DNA of 64,000 bases from contig CM077116.1 of the NCBI GenBank assembly GCA_039619475.1, positions 105,445,164-105,509,163 on the forward strand. Reading direction: 5' to 3'. Position 1 is the first letter of the stretch. Every line of letters starts with the position of its first letter. Below are positions 29,801 to 43,100 of the stretch, piece after piece. The DNA is from Icerya purchasi (taxonomy: Eukaryota > Arthropoda > Insecta > Hemiptera > Monophlebidae). The translations under genes and the position numbers were made by a program. The notes beneath the pieces are model-generated. The model was not told the origin of the DNA. It ran no database searches and worked only from the letters and a program-made list of their open reading frames with translations.

Positions 29801-32800
29801 CAAATCATGTGATGTTACCTGTGATGGTAAAAGTGTTGATGTAGCCAATGGAATGAAATCTCAGAATTAATGTTGCGATGGTACTTGTAATGATGTTGAT
29901 GTTTCTTCTGCAGGTGGCGGCATATGTATATTCGGGAAATCGTCCAGAAACGTAGCATTATCATTATCATTTATGAAAAAATTTTGAATGGAATCTGCGG
30001 CATTATTGACAATTGATTCAGTATTGTTATTCATATTCGATTATTATTGTAATATTTATACTAAAAAAAAGACATAAAATAAAGAGCAAACGAAAAAGAG
30101 AAAAGATGTAGGAAATTACAGTCTTTTTGGAAAACATACACAACTTTGATTTTGTACTTGCACGTACTTTGATCTGTATAGTCGGTTTCTATCAGCTTGT
30201 ATAAGTTGATTGATACAGCATTCATTCTTTCAAACATTTCAATATCTGCTAGCGATTGGATCAGTAAGTGAATGAAGTTGAAATTATATACTTTCTATAG
30301 TATGTTGTACTGCCACATCGATGATGGTTTTGTTGTAAATTTCACTAAAACTGCATACATGAAACTATTTTTATTTTTGGGATTGTCAGGATCTTTAACA
30401 TAGACGACTGCTTTTCGCTTGAATATTTCTTTAGGTAATTCCATCATTGTTGGACTATGTTCTGTTTCATCTGGTACAAAAGGTACTTGCATTAACAGTG
30501 GAGTTTGCAAATCATGTGATGTTACCTGTGATGGTAAAAGTGTTGATGTAGCCAATGGAATGAAATCTCAGAATTAATGTTGCGATGGTACTTGTAATGA
30601 TGTTGATGTTTCTTCTGCAGGTGGCGGCATATGTATATTCCGGAAATCGTCCAGAAACGTAGCATTATCATTATCATTTATGAAAAAATTTTGAATGGAA
30701 TCTGTGGCATTATTGACAATTGATTCAGTATTGTTATTCATATTCGATTATTATTGTAATATTTATACTAAAAAAAAGACATAAAATAAAGAGCAAACGA
30801 AAAAGAGAAAAGATGTAGGAAATTACAGTCTTTTTGGAAAACATACACAACTTTGATTTTGTACTTGCATGTACTTTGATCTGTATAGTCGGTTTCTATC
30901 AGCTTGTATAAGTTGATTGATACAGCATTTATTCTTTCAAACATTTCAATATCTGCTAGCGATTGGATCAGTAAGTGAATGAAGTTGAAATTATATACTT
31001 TCTATAGTATGTTGTACTGCCACATCGATGATGGTTTTGTTGTAAATTTCACTAAAACTGCATACATGAAACTATTTTTATTTTTGGAATTGTCTGGATC
31101 TTTAACATAGACGACTGCTTTTCGCTTGAATATTTCTTTAGGTAATTCCATCATTGTTGGACTATGTTCTGTTTCATCTGGTACAAAAGGTACTTGCATT
31201 AACAGTGGAGTTTGCAAATCATGTGATGTTACCTGTGATGGTAAAAGTGTTGATGTAGCCAATGGAATGAAATCTCAGAATTAATGTTGCGATGGTACTT
31301 GTAATGATGTTGATGTTTCTTCTGCAGGTGGCGGCATATGTATATTCGGGAAATCGTCCAGAAACGTAGCATTATCATTATCATTTATGAAAAAATTTTG
31401 AATGGAATCTGCGGCATTATTGACAATTGATTCAGTATTGTTATTCATATTCGATTATTATTGTAATATTTATACTAAAAAAAAGACATAAAATAAAGAG
31501 CAAACGAAAAAGAGAAAAGATGTAGGAAATTACAGTCTTTTTGGAAAACATACACAACTTTGATTTTGTACTTGCACGTACTTTGATCTGTATAGTCGGT
31601 TTCTATCAGCTTGTATAAGTTGATTGATACAGCATTCATTCTTTCAAACATTTCAATATCGGCTAGCGATTGGATCAGTAAGTGAATGAAGTTGAAATTA
31701 TATACTTTCTATAGTATGTTGTACTGCCACATCGATGATGGTTTTGTTGTAAATTTCACTAAAACTGCATACATGAAACTATTTTTATTTTTGGGATTGT
31801 CAGGATCTTTAACATAGACGACTGCTTTTCGCTTGAATATTTCTTTAGGTAATTCCATCATTGTTGGACTATGTTCTGTTTCATCTGGTACAAAAGGTAC
31901 TTGCATTAACAGTGGAGTTTGCAAATCATGTGATGTTACCTGTGATGGTAAAAGTGTTGATGTAGCCAATGGAATGAAATCTCAGAATTAATGTTGCGAT
32001 GGTACTTGTAATGATGTTGATGTTTCTTCTGCAGGTGGCGGCATATGTATATTCGGGAAATCGTCCAGAAACGTAGCATTATCATTATCATTTATGAAAA
32101 AATTTTGAATGGAATCTGTGGCATTATTGACAATTGATTCAGTATTGTTATTCATATTCGATTATTATTGTAATATTTATACTAAAAAAAAGACATAAAA
32201 TAAAGAGCAAACGAAAAAGAGAAAAGATGTAGGAAATTACAGTCTTTTTGGAAAACATACACAACTTTGATTTTGTACTTACATGTATTTTGATCTGTAT
32301 AGTCAGTTTCTATTAGCTTGTATAAGTTGATTGATACAGCATTTATTCTTTCAAACATTTCAATATCTGCTAGCGATTGGATCAGTAAGTGAATGAAGTT
32401 GAAATTATATACTTTCTATAGTATGTTGTACTGCCACATCGATGATGGTTTTGTTGTAAATTTCACTAAAACTGCATACATGAAACTATTTTTATTTTTG
32501 GAATTGTCTGGATCTTTAACATAGACGACTGCTTTTCGCTTGAATATTTCTTTAGGTAATTCCATCATTGTTGGACTATGTTCTGTTTCATCTGGTACAA
32601 AAGGTACTTGCATTAACAGTGGAGTTTGCAAATCATGTGATGTTACCTGTGATGGTAAAAGTGTTGATGTAGCCAATGGAATGAAATCTCAGAATTAATG
32701 TTGCGATGGTACTTGTAATGATGTTGATGTTTCTTCTGCAGGTGGCGGCATATGTATATTCGGGAAATCGTCCAGAAACGTAGCATTATCATTATCATTT

Positions 32801-34278
32801 ATGAAAAAATTTTGAATGGAATCTGCGGCATTATTGACAATTGATTCAGTATTGTTATTCATATTCGATTATTATTGTAATATTTATACTAAAAAAAAGA
32901 CATAAAATAAAGAGCAAACGAAAAAGAGAAAAGATGTAGGAAATTACAGTCTTTTTGGAAAACATACACAACTTTGATTTTGTACTTGCATGTACTTTGA
33001 TCTGTATAGTCGGTTTCTATCAGCTTGTATAAGTTGATTGATACAGCATTTATTCTTTCAAACATTTCAATATCTGCTAGCGATTGGATCAGTAAGTGAA
33101 TGAAGTTGAAATTATATACTTTCTATAGTATGTTGTACTGCCACATCGATGATGGTTTTGTTGTAAATTTCACTAAAACTGCATACATGAAACTATTTTT
33201 ATTTTTGGGATTGTCAGGATCTTTAACATAGACGACTGCTTTTCGCTTGAATATTTCTTTAGGTAATTCCATCATTGTTGGACTATGTTCTGTTTCATCT
33301 GGTACAAAAGGTACTTGCATTAACAGTGGAGTTTGCAAATCATGTGATGTTACCTGTGATGGTAAAAGTGTTGATGTAGCCAATGGAATGAAATCTCAGA
33401 ATTAATGTTGCGATGGTACTTGTAATGATGTTGATGTTTCTTCTGCAGGTGGCGGCATATGTATATTCGGGAAATCGTCCAGAAACGTAGCATTATCATT
33501 ATCATTTATGAAAAAATTTTGAATGGAATCTGCGGCATTATTGACAATTGATTCAGTATTGTTATTCATATTCGATTATTATTGTAATATTTATACTAAA
33601 AAAAAGACATAAAATAAAGAGCAAACGAAAAAGAGAAAAGATGTAGGAAATTACAGTCTTTTTGGAAAACATACACAACTTTGATTTTGTACTTGCACGT
33701 ACTTTGATCTGTATAGTCGGTTTCTATCAGCTTGTATAAGTTGATTGATACAGCATTCATTCTTTCAAACATTTCAATATCGGCTAGCGATTGGATCAGT
33801 AAGTGAATGAAGTTGAAATTATATACTTTCTATAGTATGTTGTACTGCCACATCGATGATGGTTTTGTTGTAAATTTCACTAAAACTGCATACATGAAAC
33901 TATTTTTATTTTTGGGATTGTCAGGATCTTTAACATAGACGACTGCTTTTCGCTTGAATATTTCTTTAGGTAATTCCATCATTGTTGGACTATGTTCTGT
34001 TTCATCTGGTACAAAAGGTACTTGCATTAACAGTGGAGTTTGCAAATCATGTGATGTTACCTGTGATGGTAAAAGTGTTGATGTAGCCAATGGAATGAAA
34101 TCTCAGAATTAATGTTGCGATGGTACTTGTAATGATGTTGATGTTTCTTCTGCAGGTGGCGGCATATGTATATTCGGGAAATCGTCCAGAAACGTAGCAT
34201 TATCATTATCATTTATGAAAAAATTTTGAATGGAATCTGTGGCATTATTGACAATTGATTCAGTATTGTTATTCATAT
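20846..34278 (-). repeat. Higher-order repeat block 2: 7-mer, 5-mer, 7-mer
   Basis: Three marker variants fix the blocks. The tttattttttcaaac variant (MFEKI) occurs at 20,846, 25,795 and 29,330. The aatatcggctagc variant occurs at 23,176, 28,125, 31,660 and 33,781. The other marker is alternation of ggaattgtctgg and ggattgtcagg monomers. Block 20,846-25,794 has seven monomers (4,949 bp), 25,795-29,329 has five (3,535 bp) and 29,330-34,278 has seven. The 5-mer repeats the first five monomer types of the 7-mer, as if the last two were lost in an unequal exchange. Confidence 0.85.
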
Positions 34279-37106
34279 TCGATTATTATTGTAATATTTA
34301 TACTAAAAAAAAGACATAAAATAAAGAGCAAACGAAAAAGAGAAAAGATGTAGGAAATTACAGTCTTTTTGGAAAACATACACAACTTTGATTTTGTACT
34401 TACATGTATTTTGATCTGTATAGTCAGTTTCTATTAGCTTGTATAAGTTGATTGATACAGCATTTATTCTTTCAAACATTTCAATATCTGCTAGCGATTG
34501 GATCAGTAAGTGAATGAAGTTGAAATTATATACTTTCTATAGTATGTTGTACTGCCACATCGATGATGGTTTTGTTGTAAATTTCACTAAAACTGCATAC
34601 ATGAAACTATTTTTATTTTTGGAATTGTCTGGATCTTTAACATAGACGACTGCTTTTCGCTTGAATATTTCTTTAGGTAATTCCATCATTGTTGGACTAT
34701 GTTCTGTTTCATCTGGTACAAAAGGTACTTGCATTAACAGTGGAGTTTGCAAATCATGTGATGTTACCTGTGATGGTAAAAGTGTTGATGTAGCCAATGG
34801 AATGAAATCTCAGAATTAATGTTGCGATGGTACTTGTAATGATGTTGATGTTTCTTCTGCAGGTGGCGGCATATGTATATTCGGGAAATCGTCCAGAAAC
34901 GTAGCATTATCATTATCATTTATGAAAAAATTTTGAATGGAATCTGCGGCATTATTGACAATTGATTCAGTATTGTTATTCATATTCGATTATTATTGTA
35001 ATATTTATACTAAAAAAAAGACATAAAATAAAGAGCAAACGAAAAAGAGAAAAGATGTAGGAAATTACAGTCTTTTTGGAAAACATACACAACTTTGATT
35101 TTGTACTTGCACGTACTTTGATCTGTATAGTCGGTTTCTATCAGCTTGTATAAGTTGATTGATACAGCATTCATTCTTTCAAACATTTCAATATCTGCTA
35201 GCGATTGGATCAGTAAGTGAATGAAGTTGAAATTATATACTTTCTATAGTATGTTGTACTGCCACATCGATGATGGTTTTGTTGTAAATTTCACTAAAAC
35301 TGCATACATGAAACTATTTTTATTTTTGGGATTGTCAGGATCTTTAACATAGACGACTGCTTTTCGCTTGAATATTTCTTTAGGTAATTCCATCATTGTT
35401 GGACTATGTTCTGTTTCATCTGGTACAAAAGGTACTTGCATTAACAGTGGAGTTTGCAAATCATGTGATGTTACCTGTGATGGTAAAAGTGTTGATGTAG
35501 CCAATGGAATGAAATCTCAGAATTAATGTTGCGATGGTACTTGTAATGATGTTGATGTTTCTTCTGCAGGTGGCGGCATATGTATATTCCGGAAATCGTC
35601 CAGAAACATAGCATTATCATTATCATTTATGAAAAAATTTTGAATGGAATCTGTGGCATTATTGACAATTGATTCAGTATTGTTATTCATATTCAATTAT
35701 TATTGTAATATTTATACAAAAAAAAAGACATAAAATAAAGAGCAAACGAAAAAGAGAAAAGATGTAGGAAATTACAGTCTTTTTGGAAAACATACACAAC
35801 TTTGATTTTGTACTTGCATGTACTTTGATCTGTATAGTCGGTTTCTATCAGCTTGTATAAGTTGATTGATACAGCATTTATTCTTTCAAACATTTCAATA
35901 TCTGCTAGCGATTGGATCAGTAAGTGAATGAAGTTGAAATTATATACTTTCTATAGTATGTTGTACTGCCACATCGATGATGGTTTTGTTGTAAATTTCA
36001 CTAAAACTGCATACATGAAACTATTTTTATTTTTGGAATTGTCTGGATCTTTAACATAGACGACTGCTTTTCGCTTGAATATTTCTTTAGGTAATTCCAT
36101 CATTGTTGGACTATGTTCTGTTTCATCTGGTACAAAAGGTACTTGCATTAACAGTGGAGTTTGCAAATCATGTGATGTTACCTGTGATGGTAAAAGTGTT
36201 GATGTAGCCAATGGAATGAAATCTCAGAATTAATGTTGCGATGGTACTTGTAATGATGTTGATGTTTCTTCTGCAGGTGGCGGCATATGTATATTCGGGA
36301 AATCGTCCAGAAACGTAGCATTATCATTATCATTTATGAAAAAATTTTGAATGGAATCTGCGGCATTATTGACAATTGATTCAGTATTGTTATTCATATT
36401 CGATTATTATTGTAATATTTATACTAAAAAAAAGACATAAAATAAAGAGCAAACGAAAAAGAGAAAAGATGTAGGAAATTACAGTCTTTTTGGAAAACAT
36501 ACACAACTTTGATTTTGTACTTGCACGTACTTTGATCTGTATAGTCGGTTTCTATCAGCTTGTATAAGTTGATTGATACAGCATTCATTCTTTCAAACAT
36601 TTCAATATCTGCTAGCGATTGGATCAGTAAGTGAATGAAGTTGAAATTATATACTTTCTATAGTATGTTGTACTGCCACATCGATGATGGTTTTGTTGTA
36701 AATTTCACTAAAACTGCATACATGAAACTATTTTTATTTTTGGGATTGTCAGGATCTTTAACATAGACGACTGCTTTTCGCTTGAATATTTCTTTAGGTA
36801 ATTCCATCATTGTTGGACTATGTTCTGTTTCATCTGGTACAAAAGGTACTTGCATTAACAGTGGAGTTTGCAAATCATGTGATGTTACCTGTGATGGTAA
36901 AAGTGTTGATGTAGCCAATGGAATGAAATCTCAGAATTAATGTTGCGATGGTACTTGTAATGATGTTGATGTTTCTTCTGCAGGTGGCGGCATATGTATA
37001 TTCGGGAAATCGTCCAGAAACGTAGCATTATCATTATCATTTATGAAAAAATTTTGAATGGAATCTGTGGCATTATTGACAATTGATTCAGTATTGTTAT
37101 TCATAT

Positions 37107-40100
37107 TCGATTATTATTGTAATATTTATACTAAAAAAAAGACATAAAATAAAGAGCAAACGAAAAAGAGAAAAGATGTAGGAAATTACAGTCTTTTTGG
37201 AAAACATACACAACTTTGATTTTGTACTTACATGTATTTTGATCTGTATAGTCAGTTTCTATTAGCTTGTATAAGTTGATTGATACAGCATTTATTCTTT
37301 CAAACATTTCAATATCTGCTAGCGATTGGATCAGTAAGTGAATGAAGTTGAAATTATATACTTTCTATAGTATGTTGTACTGCCACATCGATGATGGTTT
37401 TGTTGTAAATTTCACTAAAACTGCATACATGAAACTATTTTTATTTTTGGGATTGTCAGGATCTTTAACATAGACGACTGCTTTTCGCTTGAATATTTCT
37501 TTAGGTAATTCCATCATTGTTGGACTATGTTCTGTTTCATCTGGTACAAAAGGTACTTGCATTAACAGTGGAGTTTGCAAATCATGTGATGTTACCTGTG
37601 ATGGTAAAAGTGTTGATGTAGCCAATGGAATGAAATCTCAGAATTAATGTTGCGATGGTACTTGTAATGATGTTGATGTTTCTTCTGCAGGTGGCGGCAT
37701 ATGTATATTCCGGAAATCGTCCAGAAACATAGCATTATCATTATCATTTATGAAAAAATTTTGAATGGAATCTGTGGCATTATTGACAATTGATTCAGTA
37801 TTGTTATTCATATTCAATTATTATTGTAATATTTATACAAAAAAAAAGACATAAAATAAAGAGCAAATGAAAAAGAGAAAAGATGTAGGAAATTACAGTC
37901 TTTTTGGAAAACATACACAACTTTGATTTTGTACTTGCATGTACTTTGATCTGTATAGTCGGTTTCTATCAGCTTGTATAAGTTGATTGATACAGCATTC
38001 ATTCTTTCAAACATTTCAATATCTGCTAGCAATTGGATCGGTAGGCGAATGAAGTTGAAATTATATACTTTCTATAGTATGTTGTACTGCCACATCGATG
38101 ATGGTTTTGTTGTAAATTTCACTAAAACTGCATACATGAAACTATTTTTATTTTTGTGATTGTCAGGATCTTTAACATAGACGACTGCTTTTCGCTTGAA
38201 TATTTCTTTAGGTAATTCCATCATTGTTGGACTATGTTCTGTTTCATCTGGTACAAAAGGTACTTGCATTAACAGTGGAGTTTGCAAATCATGTGATGTT
38301 ACCTGTGATGGTAAAAGTGTTGATGTAGCCAATGGAATGAAATCTCAGAATTAATGTTGCGATGGTACTTGTAATGATGTTGATGTTTCTTCTGCAGGTG
38401 GCGGCATATGTATATTCGGGAAATCGTCCAGAAACGTAGCATTATCATTATCATTTATGAAAAAATTTTGAATGGAATCTGCGGCATTATTGACAATTGA
38501 TTCAGTATTGTTATTCATATTCGATTATTATTGTAATATTTATACTAAAAAAAAGACATAAAATAAAGAGCAAACGAAAAAGAGAAAAGATGTAGGAAAT
38601 TACAGTCTTTTTGGAAAACATACACAACTTTGATTTTGTACCTGCACGTACTTTGATCTGTATAGTCGGTTTCTATCAGCTTGTATAAGTTGATTGATAC
38701 AGCATTTATTCTTTCAAACATTTCAATATCTGCTAGCGATTGGATCAGTAAGTGAATGAAGTTGAAATTATATACTTTCTATAGTATGTTGTACTGCCAC
38801 ATCGATGATGGTTTTGTTGTAAATTTCACTAAAACTGCATACATGAAACTATTTTTATTTTTGGGATTGTCAGGATCTTTAACATAGACGACTGCTTTTC
38901 GCTTGAATATTTCTTTAGGTAATTCCATCATTGTTGGACTATGTTCTGTTTCATCTAGTACAAAAGGTACTTGCATTAACAGTGGAGTTTGCAAATCATG
39001 TGATGTTACCTGTGATGGTAAAAGTGTTGATGTAGCCAATGGAATGAAATCTCAGAATTAATGTTGCGATGGTATTTGTAATGATGTTGATGTTTCTTCT
39101 GCTGGTGGCGGCATATGTATATTCGGGAAATCGTCCAGAAACGTAGTATTATCATTATCATTTATGAAAAAATTTTGAATGGAATCTGCGGCATTATTGA
39201 CAATTGATTCAGTATTGTTATTCATATTCGATTATTATTGTAATATTTATACTAAAAAAAAGACATAAAATAAAGAGCAAACGAAAAAGAGAAAAGATGT
39301 AGGAAATTACAGTCTTTTTGGAAAACATACACAACTTTGATTTTGTACTTGCATGTACTTTGATCTGTATAGTCGGTTTCTATCAGCTTGTATAAGTTGA
39401 TTGATACAGCATTCATTCTTTCAAACATTTCAATATCTGCTAGCAATTGGATCGGTAGGCGAATGAAGTTGAAATTATATACTTTCTATAGTATGTTGTA
39501 CTGCCACATCGATGATGGTTTTGTTGTAAATTTCACTAAAACTGCATACATGAAACTATTTTTATTTTTGGAATTTGTCTGGATCTTTAACATAGACGAC
39601 TGCTTTTCGCTTGAATATTTCTTTAGGTAATTCCATCATTGTTGGACTATGTTCTGTTTCATCTGGTACAAAAGGTACTTGCATTAACAGTGGAGTTTGC
39701 AAATCATGTGATGTTACCTGTGATGGTAAAAGTGTTGATGTAGCCAATGGAATGAAATCTCAGAATTAATGTTGCAATGGTACTTGTAATGATGTTGATG
39801 TTTCTTCTGCAGGTGGCGGCATATGTATATTCGGGAAATCGTCCAGAAACGTAGCATTATCATTATCATTTATGAAAAAATTTTGAATGGAATCTGCGGC
39901 ATTATTGACAATTGATTCAGTATTGTTATTCATATTCGATTATTATTGTAATATTTATACTAAAAAAAAGACATAAAATAAAGAGCAAACGAAAAAGAGA
40001 AAAGATGTAGGAAATTACAGTCTTTTTGGAAAACATACACAACTTTGATTTTGTACTTACATGTATTTTGATCTGTATAGTCAGTTTCTATTAGCTTGTA

Positions 40101-43100
40101 TAAGTTGATTGATACAGCATTTATTCTTTCAAACATTTCAATATCTGCTAGCGATTGGATCAGTAAGTGAATGAAGTTGAAATTATATACTTTCTATAGT
40201 ATGTTGTACTGCCACATCGATGATGGTTTTGTTGTAAATTTCACTAAAACTGCATACATGAAACTATTTTTATTTTTGGGATTGTCAGGATCTTTAACAT
40301 AGACGACTGCTTTTCGCTTGAATATTTCTTTAGGTAATTCCATCATTGTTGGACTATGTTCTGTTTCATCTGGTACAAAAGGTACTTGCATTAACAGTGG
40401 AGTTTGCAAATCATGTGATGTTACCTGTGATGGTAAAAGTGTTGATGTAGCCAATGGAATGAAATCTCAGAATTAATGTTGCGATGGTACTTGTAATGAT
40501 GTTGATGTTTCTTCTGCAGGTGGCGGCATATGTATATTCCGGAAATCGTCCAGAAACATAGCATTATCATTATCATTTATGAAAAAATTTTGAATGGAAT
40601 CTGTGGCATTATTGACAATTGATTCAGTATTGTTATTCATATTCAATTATTATTGTAATATTTATACAAAAAAAAAGACATAAAATAAAGAGCAAACGAA
40701 AAAGAGAAAAGATGTAGGAAATTACAGTCTTTTTGGAAAACATACACAACTTTGATTTTGTACTTGCATGTACTTTGATCTGTATAGTCGGTTTCTATCA
40801 GCTTGTATAAGTTGATTGATACAGCATTCATTCTTTCAAACATTTCAATATCTGCTAGCAATTGGATCAGTAGGCGAATGAAGTTGAAATTATATACTTT
40901 CTATAGTATGTTGTACTGCCACATCGATGATGGTTTTGTTGTAAATTTCACTAAAACTGCATACATGAAACTATTTTTATTTTTGGGATTGTCAGGATCT
41001 TTAACATAGACGACTGCTTTTCGCTTGAATATTTCTTTAGGTAATTCCATCATTGTTGGACTATGTTCTGTTTCATCTGGTACAAAAGGTACTTGCATTA
41101 ACAGTGGAGTTTGCAAATCATGTGATGTTACCTGTGATGGTAAAAGTGTTGATGTAGCCAATGGAATGAAATCTCAGAATTAATGTTGCGATGGTACTTG
41201 TAATGATGTTGATGTTTCTTCTGCAGGTGGCGGCATATGTATATTCCGGAAATCGTCCAGAAACATAGCATTATCATTATCATTTATGAAAAAATTTTGA
41301 ATGGAATCTGTGGCATTATTGACAATTGATTCAGTATTGTTATTCATATTCAATTATTATTGTAATATTTATACAAAAAAAAAGACATAAAATAAAGAGC
41401 AAACGAAAAAGAGAAAAGATGTAGGAAATTACAGTCTTTTTGGAAAACATACACAACTTTGATTTTGTACTTGCATGTACTTTGATCTGTATAGTCGGTT
41501 TCTATCAGCTTGTATAAGTTGATTGATACAGCATTTATTCTTTCAAACATTTCAATATCTGCTAGCGATTGGATCAGTAAGTGAATGAAGTTGAAATTAT
41601 ATACTTTCTATAGTATGTTGTACTGCCACATCGATGATGGTTTTGTTGTAAATTTCACTAAAACTGCATACATGAAACTATTTTTATTTTTGGAATTGTC
41701 TGGATCTTTAACATAGACGACTGCTTTTCGCTTGAATATTTCTTTAGGTAATTCCATCATTGTTGGACTATGTTCTGTTTCATCTGGTACAAAAGGTACT
41801 TGCATTAACAGTGGAGTTTGCAAATCATGTGATGTTACCTGTGATGGTAAAAGTGTTGATGTAGCCAATGGAATGAAATCTCAGAATTAATGTTGCGATG
41901 GTACTTGTAATGATGTTGATGTTTCTTCTGCAGGTGGCGGCATATGTATATTCGGGAAATCGTCCAGAAACGTAGCATTATCATTATCATTTATGAAAAA
42001 ATTTTGAATGGAATCTGCGGCATTATTGACAATTGATTCAGTATTGTTATTCATATTCGATTATTATTGTAATATTTATACTAAAAAAAAGACATAAAAT
42101 AAAGAGCAAACGAAAAAGAGAAAAGATGTAGGAAATTACAGTCTTTTTGGAAAACATACACAACTTTGATTTTGTACTTGCACGTACTTTGATCTGTATA
42201 GTCGGTTTCTATCAGCTTGTATAAGTTGATTGATACAGCATTCATTCTTTCAAACATTTCAATATCTGCTAGCGATTGGATCAGTAAGTGAATGAAGTTG
42301 AAATTATATACTTTCTATAGTATGTTGTACTGCCACATCGATGATGGTTTTGTTGTAAATTTCACTAAAACTGCATACATGAAACTATTTTTATTTTTGG
42401 GATTGTCAGGATCTTTAACATAGACGACTGCTTTTCGCTTGAATATTTCTTTAGGTAATTCCATCATTGTTGGACTATGTTCTGTTTCATCTGGTACAAA
42501 AGGTACTTGCATTAACAGTGGAGTTTGCAAATCATGTGATGTTACCTGTGATGGTAAAAGTGTTGATGTAGCCAATGGAATGAAATCTCAGAATTAATGT
42601 TGCGATGGTACTTGTAATGATGTTGATGTTTCTTCTGCAGGTGGCGGCATATGTATATTCGGGAAATCGTCCAGAAACGTAGCATTATCATTATCATTTA
42701 TGAAAAAATTTTGAATGGAATCTGTGGCATTATTGACAATTGATTCAGTATTGTTATTCATATTCGATTATTATTGTAATATTTATACTAAAAAAAAGAC
42801 ATAAAATAAAGAGCAAACGAAAAAGAGAAAAGATGTAGGAAATTACAGTCTTTTTGGAAAACATACACAACTTTGATTTTGTACTTACATGTATTTTGAT
42901 CTGTATAGTCAGTTTCTATTAGCTTGTATAAGTTGATTGATACAGCATTTATTCTTTCAAACATTTCAATATCTGCTAGCGATTGGATCAGTAAGTGAAT
43001 GAAGTTGAAATTATATACTTTCTATAGTATGTTGTACTGCCACATCGATGATGGTTTTGTTGTAAATTTCACTAAAACTGCATACATGAAACTATTTTTA

